A stretch of DNA of 19,714 nt. It comes from an uncultured Oscillospiraceae bacterium (GTDB taxonomy: Bacteria; Bacillota; Clostridia; Oscillospirales; Ruminococcaceae). Under the pieces are notes generated by a model that was not told the DNA's origin, made no database searches, and worked only from the letters and a program-made list of their open reading frames with translations. The position numbers were made by a program, and so were the translations under genes. Position 1 is the first letter of the stretch; each line of letters opens with the position of its first letter. Location of the stretch: NCBI GenBank assembly GCA_958448395.1, contig CAUDDP010000041.1:1-19714 (forward strand), written 5' to 3'. Positions 1 to 7,343 of the stretch are shown here, piece after piece.

Positions 1-72
1 CAGAGAGCGAAGCGAATCTGCCGGCGGAGATGAAACCGGTATCCGTGAGAGAAAATATAGAAATGGATTTCC
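1..72 (-). repeat. Intergenic repeat copy R1, cut by the window edge
   Basis: Read on the minus strand, about 59 nt (59 down to 1) match the start of the repeat at 14062-14120 with about 8 differences. Shared words are TTTTCTCTCACGGATACC and CGCCGGCAGA. The copy continues beyond the left edge, so its full length is unknown. It lies downstream of the lipoprotein gene, in opposite orientation to the other copies in the window. Confidence 0.75.
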
Positions 73-127
73 ATGGTAGGGGAGATTGCTTGTGTAGTGG
101 CTTCATCTGTGCAACAAATCCATTCTA
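58..127. repeat. Inverted repeat at the outer end of R1
   Basis: TAGAAATGGATTT at 58-70 and AAATCCATTCTA at 116-127 are complementary apart from one inserted base. They enclose about 45 nt of unique sequence. The sequence resembles the CAAATTCATTTTTGTA end module of the other repeat copies. It may be one end of the repeat element or a stand-alone hairpin. Confidence 0.45.
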
Positions 128-141
128 TCCCATAAAAGCAT

Positions 142-187
142 ACCGCCGTTTGCAAGATTTTATCCTGTAAACGGCGGTTGATTTTTT
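142..187. terminator. Intrinsic terminator after the ABC/lipoprotein operon
   Basis: The arms ACCGCCGTTTGC (142-153) and its near-complement ending at 178 form a 12-bp stem with one mismatch and a loop of about 13 nt. On the plus strand it is followed by TTGATTTTTT. On the minus strand, the direction of the operon, it is followed by ATGCTTTTATG, a shorter U run. It probably serves the minus-strand operon and could also block transcripts entering from the left. Confidence 0.7.
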
Positions 188-668
188 ATGCCTGCATATC
201 GGCGGAAAGGGTTTCTAAATAAGATTGTGCCTGTTCTGAAATTTGCATGGGAATCGTAATTCCTGCAAACTGGAAAAATAAGTAGGGACAATCTTCATAG
301 GCAGTGAGGATACAGTTTGTGTACATGGTAGAATCTGCTTCCTTTTGTAGCAGCTGTTTTGTTTTCTGTTGTCGAAAGACTATCTTCATCGTTGGATGGC
401 TGTAATCCTTTTCTGATATGGAGACAGACGGCATCCAATTTTCTATGTCAAGTTCCTTTACAATTGTTTCTATTTCCTGCGAATCTGTATAAGTCATAGA
501 GATCGTGTCTGTTGCTGGGTTTACAATCTGTATTTCCTGTGCCTTTTTGATGATTTCCTGCTGTTCCTCTGTTGTTTGGGTTTCATTGTTTGTTACATGG
601 ATTTGACAACCTGTCAGCAGGCAGGGCAACAGGAACAGACTTGCAAGGATTCCTCTGATTTGTTTCAT
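186..668 (-). CDS. Small predicted lipoprotein, last gene of the GntR-ABC operon
   Basis: The protein has 160 residues. I chose the ATG at 668 because AAGGAG lies seven bases upstream; a longer reading from 695 has no ribosome site. Residues 1-21 form a lipoprotein signal: positively charged start, hydrophobic stretch, then a lipobox Leu-Thr-Gly-Cys with Cys21 as the lipid-modified residue. The rest is soluble and would sit outside the membrane, anchored by lipid. I do not recognise the domain. It follows the ABC permease and the 34-residue membrane peptide closely in the same direction, so it is probably co-expressed as an accessory or sensor component of the transporter. That role is inferred from position only. 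Confidence 0.8.
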   Translation of the reverse strand: MKQIRGILASLFLLPCLLTGCQIHVTNNETQTTEEQQEIIKKAQEIQIVNPATDTISMTYTDSQEIETIVKELDIENWMPSVSISEKDYSHPTMKIVFRQQKTKQLLQKEADSTMYTNCILTAYEDCPYLFFQFAGITIPMQISEQAQSYLETLSADMQA

Positions 669-705
669 CCAGTCATCTCCTTTTCGCAAATGCATCGTTC
701 TTGTT

Positions 706-810
706 TTATTTCCTTTTGTTTTTCGACAGTTTTTCCTTTAAGCAGGTGCTTTTCTTTGCGATCAAAATAATTACTGCTGCCAGTACTGCTACTTTCACCC
801 ATTTTTTCAT
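706..810 (-). CDS. 34-residue single-span cationic membrane peptide
   Basis: This short ORF has an ATG at 810 and TAA at 706-708. A strong ribosome site (AAGGAGATCTTGCAA before ATG) supports translation. It lies 13 nt after the permease stop and 37 nt before the lipoprotein start, in the same direction. The peptide starts MKKWVKVAVLAAV; residues 5-18 are a hydrophobic helix, followed by a highly basic tail rich in Lys ending KNKRK. It should be a single-pass membrane peptide with one Cys at 23. I know of no family for it. Its place in the operon suggests a small subunit, a regulator of the ABC transporter, or the molecule the transporter handles; these are inferences. Confidence 0.65.
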   Translation of the reverse strand: MKKWVKVAVLAAVIILIAKKSTCLKEKLSKNKRK

Positions 811-823
811 TTGCAAGATCTCC

Positions 824-1642
824 TTAGAAGCTCATTTTCTTATCCGTCAGATAAACGGTCACGCCATAACAAACCCCAGCAAACACCAGATTGATGCCCA
901 TTGCCAGCAGCAGGAACGGCAGGGAAGAATCCAGACCATAAACCAAACCCTCTTCTGTAACGGATATATCCATGGAGAACATACCGCCAGAAACCAAACT
1001 AATCACACTGCTGATTGCAGATTGCAGCAACTCCAGTGCAATCCAGAAAACAAATGCGACAAAGCTGCCGATTTTCTTGTTGCCCAGCAGGGTTCTTGCC
1101 ATTGCGATAGCAAGGTAAATGGTGGTAATCATCACAACAATCTGTAAAATCATATTCAGCAGGAACAGAATAATGGGACCAATATTATCGGAAAAGAAAT
1201 CCCGCAGTGGAATAAAAATCTGTCCGACAATACTATCAATATCCATCTCTTCAATAACCAGAAGAATATCCAAAACACCCAGAACTGTAAAAATCAGAAC
1301 CAGTGCAGCGGTTGCAAACAAGCCCATCAGGACTTTACAAAGAATCCACTGCCAAGTTGGAGTTGGGGTCAGAAACAGCATATAACCGGACTTTTTGCGA
1401 ACCTCATTGTCAAATAGAAGTACACTGTACAGTGCACCAATCAACAAAGAACAGCATGCAGCAATGATTAGCAGTATTGTTGCAGTTACCCAAATTCCTG
1501 AAAAAAGGCCATTCTCGCCGTCGGTTAGCTTGAGACCACCGTATCCAATCAGATAGGCAACCTCCAGACAGCCAATGACAAGTCCTACAACCAGAAACAT
1601 AAATCTGGATTTCTTAATTTCGTATTTGAATACATTTCCCAT
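824..1642 (-). CDS. ABC transporter permease (ABC-2-like, six membrane spans)
   Basis: This 272-residue integral membrane protein has about six hydrophobic segments: around residues 13-33, 51-76, 104-128, 152-180, 190-215 and 240-265. A charged N-terminus reads MGNVFKYEIKKSRF. The layout matches ABC-2-type permeases encoded next to a single ATPase. The start has a good ribosome site (GGAGG, 9 nt before ATG). It begins 42 nt after the ATPase gene and is followed at once by the 34-residue membrane peptide. The likely role is export or membrane-stress defence as the membrane partner of the upstream ATPase. The substrate cannot be read from the sequence; YtrA-regulated transporters elsewhere respond to cell-envelope antibiotics or bacteriocins. 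Confidence 0.85.
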   Translation of the reverse strand: MGNVFKYEIKKSRFMFLVVGLVIGCLEVAYLIGYGGLKLTDGENGLFSGIWVTATILLIIAACCSLLIGALYSVLLFDNEVRKKSGYMLFLTPTPTWQWILCKVLMGLFATAALVLIFTVLGVLDILLVIEEMDIDSIVGQIFIPLRDFFSDNIGPIILFLLNMILQIVVMITTIYLAIAMARTLLGNKKIGSFVAFVFWIALELLQSAISSVISLVSGGMFSMDISVTEEGLVYGLDSSLPFLLLAMGINLVFAGVCYGVTVYLTDKKMSF

Positions 1643-1684
1643 GATGTAAAATCCTCCCTGTAATATGTCTTTCTATCATTCTGT

Positions 1685-2392
1685 TTAAAATTGTGGTACG
1701 GCGGTATCCGCATAAATTTCCCGATACAAGTCTGAAATGGACTTGCCGTATTGGGCACGGATACTTTCCAGTTCGCCTTCCAGTACCAGTTTACCATGTT
1801 TCATCATTACCACATTATCTACAATTGGCTCTAATTCGTCGAACAAGTGGCTGGAGATGATGAAGGTTGCCCCGTTTCCGGTTGCCTGAATGACAGTGTG
1901 AATAATCTGATCCCGTCCAATCAGGTCAATGCCGTTGAGCGGTTCATCTAGCATGATCACCTCTGCTCGTCTGGAAAGTGTTACTGCAATTTTTAGCTTC
2001 GCTGCCATACCGGAAGATAATGCTTTCATTTTTAAGTCTGGCGTCAGCTCCATGAATGTCAGCAGACGGTCGAACAGTTCCGGGTCAAAATCGGCAAAGA
2101 AATCTTTGTGGAAGGCTTTTACATCTTGAATCCGCATATAATCATAGTAAAACGGTTCTGTAGACATATAGGCAATATGTTTTTTACTCTCCACTCCAAT
2201 TGGCATTCCCTTGTAGGTCAGGCTGCCAGAGGTGATTTTCACCAGACCAGCTGCGGATTTCATCATGGTGCTTTTTCCGCTGCCGTTTGGCCCGACCAGT
2301 GCATACACCTTTCCCGGTTCAAATGTTACATTCAAATCATCCAGTGCTCGTTTGGTGTCATAACCTTTTACGACATGTTCAAATTTCAGCAT
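1685..2392 (-). CDS. ABC transporter ATP-binding protein
   Basis: The protein has 235 residues from the ATG at 2392, preceded by AAAGGAG nine bases upstream; seven more codons upstream would be open but lack a ribosome site. The Walker A motif GPNGSGKS is at 34-41, the signature LSSGM at 125-129 (normally LSGGQ), Walker B VIMLDEP at 145-151 with catalytic Glu150, and the switch His at 182. The usual Q-loop glutamine appears to be replaced around residues 78-79 (Thr-Glu). These features fit the YtrB/BcrA-type ATPases that pair with ABC-2 permeases. It starts 17 nt after the GntR gene ends and is followed by its permease, so the two probably form one exporter under GntR control. Confidence 0.93.
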   Translation of the reverse strand: MLKFEHVVKGYDTKRALDDLNVTFEPGKVYALVGPNGSGKSTMMKSAAGLVKITSGSLTYKGMPIGVESKKHIAYMSTEPFYYDYMRIQDVKAFHKDFFADFDPELFDRLLTFMELTPDLKMKALSSGMAAKLKIAVTLSRRAEVIMLDEPLNGIDLIGRDQIIHTVIQATGNGATFIISSHLFDELEPIVDNVVMMKHGKLVLEGELESIRAQYGKSISDLYREIYADTAVPQF

Positions 2393-2409
2393 AATCCCTT
2401 TCTCCTTTG

Positions 2410-2790
2410 TCAATGGTTTTGTGTTTCTGTTTCCTCTTTTTCCAACTGCACTTCCATCTCTGTGAACAGTGCAGACTTTGAAAAATGGTACTGCTGCATT
2501 TTTTGCAGAAATGCCGCTACTTCTTGATGCAGAATACCGTTTCGTAGGGTTTCCGTCAGATTGGGGTCTTCCACCAAAAATGTTCCGACGCCACGTTTGG
2601 TGAAGGTAATTCCCTCGGCTTCCAGCTGTCGGTAAATACGCTGTACCGTATTCGGATTGACGGTATAGGTAACTGCCAAGTCTGCATTGGAAGGCAGCTT
2701 ATCACCGGGATGCAGCTCTCCGATGACAATTCGGCGTTTGATGTCGTCCGCAATTTGCAGATAAATTGGGTAGTTATTTTGAAACTCCAT
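2410..2790 (-). CDS. GntR-family transcriptional regulator, YtrA subfamily
   Basis: The 126-residue protein starts at the second ATG of an ATG-AAG-ATG pair, because GGAGG is seven bases from it and only one base from the first. Residues 6-75 form a GntR winged helix: PIYLQIADDIKRRI, then LPSNADLAVTYTVNPNTVQR as recognition region, and the wing RGVGTFLV. Only about 50 residues follow, too short for a FadR or HutC ligand domain; this is the hallmark of the YtrA subfamily. It is the first gene of the ABC operon, and a large inverted repeat overlaps the promoter, so autorepression of the whole operon is expected. The inducer is unknown. Confidence 0.92.
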   Translation of the reverse strand: MEFQNNYPIYLQIADDIKRRIVIGELHPGDKLPSNADLAVTYTVNPNTVQRIYRQLEAEGITFTKRGVGTFLVEDPNLTETLRNGILHQEVAAFLQKMQQYHFSKSALFTEMEVQLEKEETETQNH

Positions 2791-2841
2791 CTTCATGCCT
2801 CCTTCTTTTTGCGGTACACAGCAGTAAGCTGCCGTGTGCAT

Positions 2842-2867
2842 TAGTGCACTATCAACATAGTACACTA
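2842..2867 (-). promoter_or_regulatory. Predicted GntR/YtrA operator overlapping the -10 box
   Basis: Two 10-nt arms, TAGTGCACTA (2842-2851) and TAGTACACTA (2858-2867), form an inverted repeat with one mismatch and a 6-nt spacer. Each arm is itself nearly palindromic. The site covers the -10 hexamer at 2857-2862, ideal for repression by steric block. AGTGTACTA-type arms are typical of YtrA regulators, so the downstream regulator is the likely ligand. Confidence 0.8.
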
Positions 2868-2885
2868 TTTTTCTGATTTTGTCAA
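2857..2885 (-). promoter_or_regulatory. Promoter of the GntR-ABC operon
   Basis: A perfect -35 TTGACA (2880-2885) and a -10 TACTAT (2857-2862) are separated by 17 bp on the minus strand. The leader before the GntR start is about 60 nt. Confidence 0.85.
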
Positions 2886-2915
2886 GGGGTTTTTGAAAAA
2901 AATTTTTTTCATGCT

Positions 2916-2959
2916 GAAAAAAAAGCAAAGTGCCATCTATCGTTCGACAAATGACACTT
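2916..2959 (-). terminator. Intrinsic terminator after nfo
   Basis: On the minus strand, AAGTGTCAT (2951-2959) pairs with ATGGCACTT (2928-2936) with one G-U pair, followed by TGCTTTTTTTT. It separates nfo from the downstream GntR promoter. Confidence 0.75.
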
Positions 2960-2969
2960 ATTTTTTGCT

Positions 2970-3803
2970 TTATTGTTCTGCCAGTTCTCGTAGCTTTGCA
3001 ATTTCTGCCGCATAGCCGGCGTCATCATTGGGGGTTTCCAAAATAAATGGCAGGTCTTTTAATACAGGATGTTGTACTATTTTTGCAAATGTTTCCAATC
3101 CAATGTGTCCCTGTCCAATTTTCTGGTGTCGATCCTTGTGTGCACCAAGTGGATTCATACTGTCATTCAGATGCACCGCATATAGTCGGTGTAAACCGAT
3201 CACATGGTCAAACTCCTCCAGTACTGCTTCTAAATTTCCAACAATGTCATACCCACCGTCCCAGATGTGACAGGTGTCTAAGCAGACGCCCATTTTTTCC
3301 TGTAACGTCACCCGATCCAGAATGGTACGCAATTCCGCAAAGTTTCTGCCGACTTCACTGCCCTTTCCTGCCATGGTTTCCAGCAGTACGGTTGTGGTCT
3401 GTTCCGGAAATAACACTTTGTTAAGCGTTTCTACAATCTGTGTAATCCCCACTTCTGTTCCTTGCTTGACATGACTGCCCGGATGAAAGTTGTAATATTG
3501 ATTTGGTGTGTATTCCATTCGTTGCAAGTCATCTGCCAGCATATCTGTTCCAAATTGCCGGATACTGGGGTCGGCAGAGCATAAGTTCATGGTATACGGT
3601 GCATGTGCCACCAGACGGTCAATATTATGTTCGTTTGCATAGGTAAGAAATGCCTTGACATCCTCTTCTTTGATGGGCTTTGCCTTCCCACCCCGTGGAT
3701 TACGGGTGAAAAAAGCAAATGTATTTGCACCGAGGGAAACCGCATGTTTCCCCATTTCCAGATACCCTTTCGAGGAAGGGAGGTGACATCCGATTCGGAG
3801 CAT
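2970..3803 (-). CDS. nfo: Endonuclease IV (AP endonuclease, deoxyribonuclease IV)
   Basis: This 277-residue protein has the normal length for the AP endonuclease family 2 (Xyl-isomerase-like TIM barrel). It cuts DNA 5' to abasic sites in base excision repair using a trinuclear zinc centre. Visible family motifs in order are HAPYTMNL, NFHPGSH, LLETMAGKGSEVG, CLDTCHIWDGGYD, VHLNDSMNPLGAHKDRH and ILETPNDD, which together supply the metal-binding His, Glu and Asp residues. The start at 3803 has GGAGG about 11 nt upstream, inside the end of the preceding gene. Only 6 nt separate the two genes, so it is probably translated from a shared transcript. Confidence 0.96.
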   Translation of the reverse strand: MLRIGCHLPSSKGYLEMGKHAVSLGANTFAFFTRNPRGGKAKPIKEEDVKAFLTYANEHNIDRLVAHAPYTMNLCSADPSIRQFGTDMLADDLQRMEYTPNQYYNFHPGSHVKQGTEVGITQIVETLNKVLFPEQTTTVLLETMAGKGSEVGRNFAELRTILDRVTLQEKMGVCLDTCHIWDGGYDIVGNLEAVLEEFDHVIGLHRLYAVHLNDSMNPLGAHKDRHQKIGQGHIGLETFAKIVQHPVLKDLPFILETPNDDAGYAAEIAKLRELAEQ

Positions 3804-3809
3804 GATTTT

Positions 3810-4799
3810 TTATTCCTCCATTTCTGTTGTGATTGCCGGTTCGGTATGCGGTACATCTGCTGGCGGTTCGGTACCGTCCAGATCTGCCATCACTTGTTCC
3901 AGCACTTTTTTTGCAACTTCATAGCTTTCCTGCATTTCTTCCAGACTATCATAGGTTTCTTTGGGCTTCCGCAGACTGATACACAAATCCCGATCTAATT
4001 TTCCATCCGTATAGTCGATTTTCTGTGCAAAGTCGGTATAACGCAGATAGTATCCATATTCCCTCACATGGGTATCGTTTGGATATAGTTTTTCTAAATT
4101 GACCAGCGTATCTTCAGCGGAAATATAATCATTTGCTTTGGCATCTGTCAGAATCATAACGCCATCTGCCATTTGCATTTGTGTGGAAAGTTTTGTGGCA
4201 TTGCCCATGTAATAGTCCATATCGTTGATATCATCTGTTACGGGAATACAGTAAATGCTGACGATTTTTTTGCCGTCTCCATTCTCATCTTCAATCAATG
4301 GTGTAAAGTAAGCCTGTAGTTCCTGTGATTTTTTTTGCAGCTGCTCGTTGTCTGTCAGCACCATCACCACAAAGTCTGGATCCACCTTTGTGATTTCGTG
4401 ATATGCCAAATAGCCAAACAACAGTACGAATACGCTGGTAATGCCCAGCCACCATTTATTATGGTAAAAAAAGTTGAAAATTTTCTTTCCCAATGACAAT
4501 TTTGGTTTGGTTTCCTGTTCCTCATGAATCCGGTCGCTTTCTTGAATGACACCTTGTTTCAGGCGAATCAATTCAATGCGATCCTGCCGGATTTTTTCGG
4601 CATAGGCTTCTTTTTCTCGTTTTTCCTGTTCCGCAAGCTGTTGCCGCATGGCAGCTGCTCTGGCTTCTTCCTGCTGCTGTTCCTTTGCATCAATTTCCCG
4701 CATGGTTTCCAGGAAGCTTTTCCCTTTTTCTTTTTTCTTTTTTTTCGTTGATGCAGTTTTGTGATTCTGCGGTTCCTTTTTTTGCTCTTCTGCTGGCAT
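3810..4799 (-). CDS. Single-span membrane protein with charged coiled-coil N-terminus, function unknown
   Basis: The protein has 329 residues from the ATG at 4799 (AAGGAG five bases upstream). Residues 1-30 are very Lys-rich. Residues 30-95 are a Glu/Gln/Arg/Lys-rich predicted coiled coil. Residues 115-133 are a single membrane span preceded by Lys-Trp-Trp. Residues 138-329 would form an extracytoplasmic domain containing an acidic DENGDG loop that could bind calcium. There is no cleavable signal, so it should be anchored with the coiled coil in the cytoplasm. I do not recognise a named family, although this architecture occurs in Clostridia hypothetical proteins. It sits between lysS (after a terminator) and nfo, and is probably co-transcribed with nfo. 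No good promoter is visible in the 50 nt upstream, so low-level readthrough from lysS is possible. Confidence 0.8.
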   Translation of the reverse strand: MPAEEQKKEPQNHKTASTKKKKKEKGKSFLETMREIDAKEQQQEEARAAAMRQQLAEQEKREKEAYAEKIRQDRIELIRLKQGVIQESDRIHEEQETKPKLSLGKKIFNFFYHNKWWLGITSVFVLLFGYLAYHEITKVDPDFVVMVLTDNEQLQKKSQELQAYFTPLIEDENGDGKKIVSIYCIPVTDDINDMDYYMGNATKLSTQMQMADGVMILTDAKANDYISAEDTLVNLEKLYPNDTHVREYGYYLRYTDFAQKIDYTDGKLDRDLCISLRKPKETYDSLEEMQESYEVAKKVLEQVMADLDGTEPPADVPHTEPAITTEMEE

Positions 4800-4837
4800 A
4801 AGGACTCCTTTCAAGAGATAGTTTTAATATGATAAAG

Positions 4838-4875
4838 ATGAAAAAGAAAAAGGTGTCCCGTTTTCCGATGACACC
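4838..4875 (-). terminator. Intrinsic terminator after lysS
   Basis: On the minus strand, GGTGTC (4870-4875) pairs with GACACC (4852-4857) across a 12-nt loop, followed by TTTTTCTTTTT. It ends the greA-lysS transcript. Confidence 0.7.
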
Positions 4876-4902
4876 CCTTTCCCTTGTTTGTGTAGTCTTT
4901 GT

Positions 4903-6537
4903 TTAAGAGTCGCTCTTTTCTGTTTCTTCTGTTCCGTTTGCATCCTGTCCATTTTTCGGCAGCGGACGCATAGTCGGGAACAGCAGAACATCCCGAATGG
5001 AGGCACTGTCGGTCAGCAGCATAACCAGACGATCCAGTCCAAGTCCCAGACCACCCGTTGGTGGCAAACCATATTCCAGTGCATTGACGAAATCCTCATC
5101 CACTTCACCGGTTGGATCACCGAGTGCTCGTCTGGCAGCAACCTGTGCCTCAAACCGCTGTTTCTGATCAATCGGGTCATTCAATTCGGAGAAGGCATTG
5201 CCCATTTCTCTTGCATAGATGAAGTATTCAAAGCGTTCTGTAAATGCAGGTTCGCTAGGTTTCCGCTTTGCCAGCGGAGAATTTTCCACTGGATAATCAT
5301 AGATGATGGTCGGCTGAATCAGCTTGTCCTCTACAAATGCATCAAAGAACGCAATCAGAACATGTCCCTTGGTTGCATGTTCGCCTTCTTCCACTTCTAC
5401 GCCCTTTTCCTTTGCACAGGCTCTTGCAGCCGCATCGCTCTCCCAGTCGTAATAATTCACGCCGGCATATTTCTGCACAGCCTCTACCATGGTCAACCGT
5501 TCCCATGGTTCTCCCAGAGCGATTTCTACGCCCTGATAGGTGATTCGGTCGCTGCCGCAGATGGTCTTTGCCAGAGAGCGATACAGATCCTCAATCAAAT
5601 CCATCATACCCTTGTAGTCGGTGTATGCTTGGTACATTTCAATGGTCGTAAATTCCGGATTATGGGATGGATCCATGCCCTCATTCCGGAAGATTCTGCC
5701 GACTTCGTATACACGGTCAAATCCGCCGACAATCAGCTTCTTTAGATTCAGTTCTGTTTCAATACGCAGGAACATATCCATGTCCAGCGTGTTGTGATGG
5801 GTGACAAACGGTCTGGCAGCCGCTGCAATCTGCAATGGCAACAGTACCGGTGTCTCTACTTCAAGATAACCGATATTGTCCAGATAATTCCGGATTTCTC
5901 GCAGAATGCGGCTTCTGGTGATGAATGTTTGCTTTACATCCGGATTCACAATCAAATCCAGATACCGTTTCCGATAACGGGTGTCCTGATCCTTCAGTCC
6001 GTGCCACTTTTCCGGCAGTGGCAGCAGGGACTTGGAAAGCAGAATAATTTCCTGTGCATGAATGGAAATCTCGCCCTTCTTTGTTCGGAATACAAAGCCC
6101 TTGACACCGACAATATCGCCAATATCCCACTTCTTGAATTCCTTAAACGCTTCTTTTCCGCCGATGTCATTCATGCGGACATAAACCTGAATGCGGTCGG
6201 TGCTGTCCCGTACATCAATAAAGTTCGCACGTCCCATATCTCGCCAGCTCATAATTCGTCCAGCAATCGCAACAATTTGTTCCTTGAGCGGTTCCAGGCT
6301 TGCCTGAAACGCTTCTTCGTTGCCGTTTGCCTCTGCCAGCAGCTGTGCTTCCGTTGCTTCATAGGAGGCTTTTAAATCGGCTGCATGTGCAGTCACATCA
6401 TATTTTGTGATGGTAAACGGGTCATTGCCGGCAGCCTGCCGTTCTGCGAGTTTTTCCATCCGAATCTTCTTTAAAATATTGATATCCTGTTCGGTTTCCG
6501 CAGCTGGATTCTGCTGCGGATTCTGTTGTTGTGCCAT
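4903..6537 (-). CDS. lysS: Lysyl-tRNA synthetase, class II
   Basis: The 544-residue enzyme charges tRNA-Lys in the cytoplasm. A Gln/Asn-rich N-terminal tail (1-20) precedes an OB-fold anticodon domain (about 85-175). The class II catalytic core follows: motif 1 near 212-232 (GYLEVETP), motif 2 at 281-296 with Arg284, and motif 3 GLGLGLDRLVML at 496-507 with Arg503. Two stretches that line the lysine pocket in characterised enzymes look unusual: LQIAAAARPF at 235-244, where family members usually read GGAAARPF, and ELNLK at 262-266, where Tyr or His is usual at the Asn. The ATG at 6537 has GGAGG seven bases upstream. It follows greA by 33 nt in one operon. A short tail past the usual PTMRP end carries acidic residues. 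Confidence 0.96.
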   Translation of the reverse strand: MAQQQNPQQNPAAETEQDINILKKIRMEKLAERQAAGNDPFTITKYDVTAHAADLKASYEATEAQLLAEANGNEEAFQASLEPLKEQIVAIAGRIMSWRDMGRANFIDVRDSTDRIQVYVRMNDIGGKEAFKEFKKWDIGDIVGVKGFVFRTKKGEISIHAQEIILLSKSLLPLPEKWHGLKDQDTRYRKRYLDLIVNPDVKQTFITRSRILREIRNYLDNIGYLEVETPVLLPLQIAAAARPFVTHHNTLDMDMFLRIETELNLKKLIVGGFDRVYEVGRIFRNEGMDPSHNPEFTTIEMYQAYTDYKGMMDLIEDLYRSLAKTICGSDRITYQGVEIALGEPWERLTMVEAVQKYAGVNYYDWESDAAARACAKEKGVEVEEGEHATKGHVLIAFFDAFVEDKLIQPTIIYDYPVENSPLAKRKPSEPAFTERFEYFIYAREMGNAFSELNDPIDQKQRFEAQVAARRALGDPTGEVDEDFVNALEYGLPPTGGLGLGLDRLVMLLTDSASIRDVLLFPTMRPLPKNGQDANGTEETEKSDS

Positions 6538-6570
6538 ATGGTATCCTCCGTAACTCCAAAATTCCCGGCA

Positions 6571-7041
6571 TTACTTGCCGATTTCCAGCACTTCAAAATT
6601 CAGTGTGCCAACTGGTGCAAAAACCTGAAACGTTTCGCCGACCTTTTTTTTCAGTGCTGCTTTTCCAATCGGGGAGTCATCTGAAATTTTATGCTGTGCA
6701 AAATTGGATTCATTGCTGCTGACAATCTGCCACTTTTCAACCTCTCCGGTCTGGAAATTTTTCAGTTTGACATAAGAACCCAATCCGACTTCATCCAGAG
6801 AGATGCTGTCATCCTCTACAACTTCCGAGTTATCCAGTGTATACTGAATTTCTTTAATCTGTGCTTCCAGAATGGCCTGTTCATTTTTCGCTTCGTCATA
6901 CTCTGCGTTTTCGGAAAGGTCACCTTGTGCACGGGCTTCCTTCAGTTTTTGTGCCATTTCCGCACGCTTTACACCAACCAGATAATCCAGTTCTTCCTTG
7001 AGCTTTTCATAGCCGCTTCTTGAAATCTGTTTCATTGCCAT
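6571..7041 (-). CDS. greA: Transcription elongation factor GreA
   Basis: The 156-residue protein has the standard family length. Residues 1-77 form the antiparallel coiled coil that enters the RNA polymerase secondary channel; the tip DLSENAEYDEAK (41-52) carries the conserved acidic Asp41 and Glu44 that help cleave backtracked RNA. The C-terminal FKBP-like domain includes GSYVKL and ISDDSPIGKAAL. The start at 7041 has AAAGGAG nine bases upstream. greA followed by lysS is a common arrangement in Firmicutes. Transcription starts from a perfect consensus promoter about 80 nt upstream. Confidence 0.97.
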   Translation of the reverse strand: MAMKQISRSGYEKLKEELDYLVGVKRAEMAQKLKEARAQGDLSENAEYDEAKNEQAILEAQIKEIQYTLDNSEVVEDDSISLDEVGLGSYVKLKNFQTGEVEKWQIVSSNESNFAQHKISDDSPIGKAALKKKVGETFQVFAPVGTLNFEVLEIGK

Positions 7042-7120
7042 AATGCGTTACTCCTTTATCGGTCGTTCAAATACAGATTCGCTCTGCCATAGCGGCAGAA
7101 CTGCAAAAAATACAACTTTT

Positions 7121-7149
7121 ATTATACTGTATTTTCAGCTGATTGTCAA
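7121..7149 (-). promoter_or_regulatory. Promoter of greA-lysS
   Basis: A perfect -35 TTGACA (7144-7149) and perfect -10 TATAAT (7121-7126) are separated by exactly 17 bp on the minus strand. The leader is about 75 nt and contains a small CTGCC/GGCAG hairpin. Confidence 0.92.
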
Positions 7150-7207
7150 GCGTTTCCTTTTCATTTTTAACAAATCATTTTGATTATATAGTATCATTAT
7201 TTCTTTA

Positions 7208-7294
7208 TGAATTTGCTGTCTGCACGCAAATTCATTTTTGTATTCTGTATCGTTTTGTTTTTTAAAAGGCAGACAGCAGCAGCCTGTTCTTCAT
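7208..7294 (+). repeat. Intergenic repeat copy R2, short and divergent
   Basis: The stretch 7242-7294 aligns with 19581-19634 (ATTCTG-ATCGTTTTGTT ... AGACAGC-GCAGC ... TTCTTCAT). It keeps an inverted repeat, CTGTCTGC (7216-7223) with GCAGACAG (7269-7276), equivalent to the larger inverted repeat of the long copies. A second hairpin GAATTTG/CAAATTC lies at 7209-7233. The CGCAAATTCATTTTTGTATT end module is at 7226-7245. The intergenic gap 7042-7528 holds this repeat, the greA promoter, a possible second promoter and the guaA terminator. Confidence 0.7.
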
Positions 7295-7343
7295 GCCGTC
7301 ACCAAAACGCTAATTGCAGTGTTTCGCATTTTTTCATACTTTT

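Noticed and set aside
4888..5745. Plus-strand open frame of 285 codons
   Set aside because: It lies entirely antisense to lysS (one of the best-supported genes) apart from a few bases, has no ribosome site, and its translation resembles no protein; it is a shadow of biased codon use.
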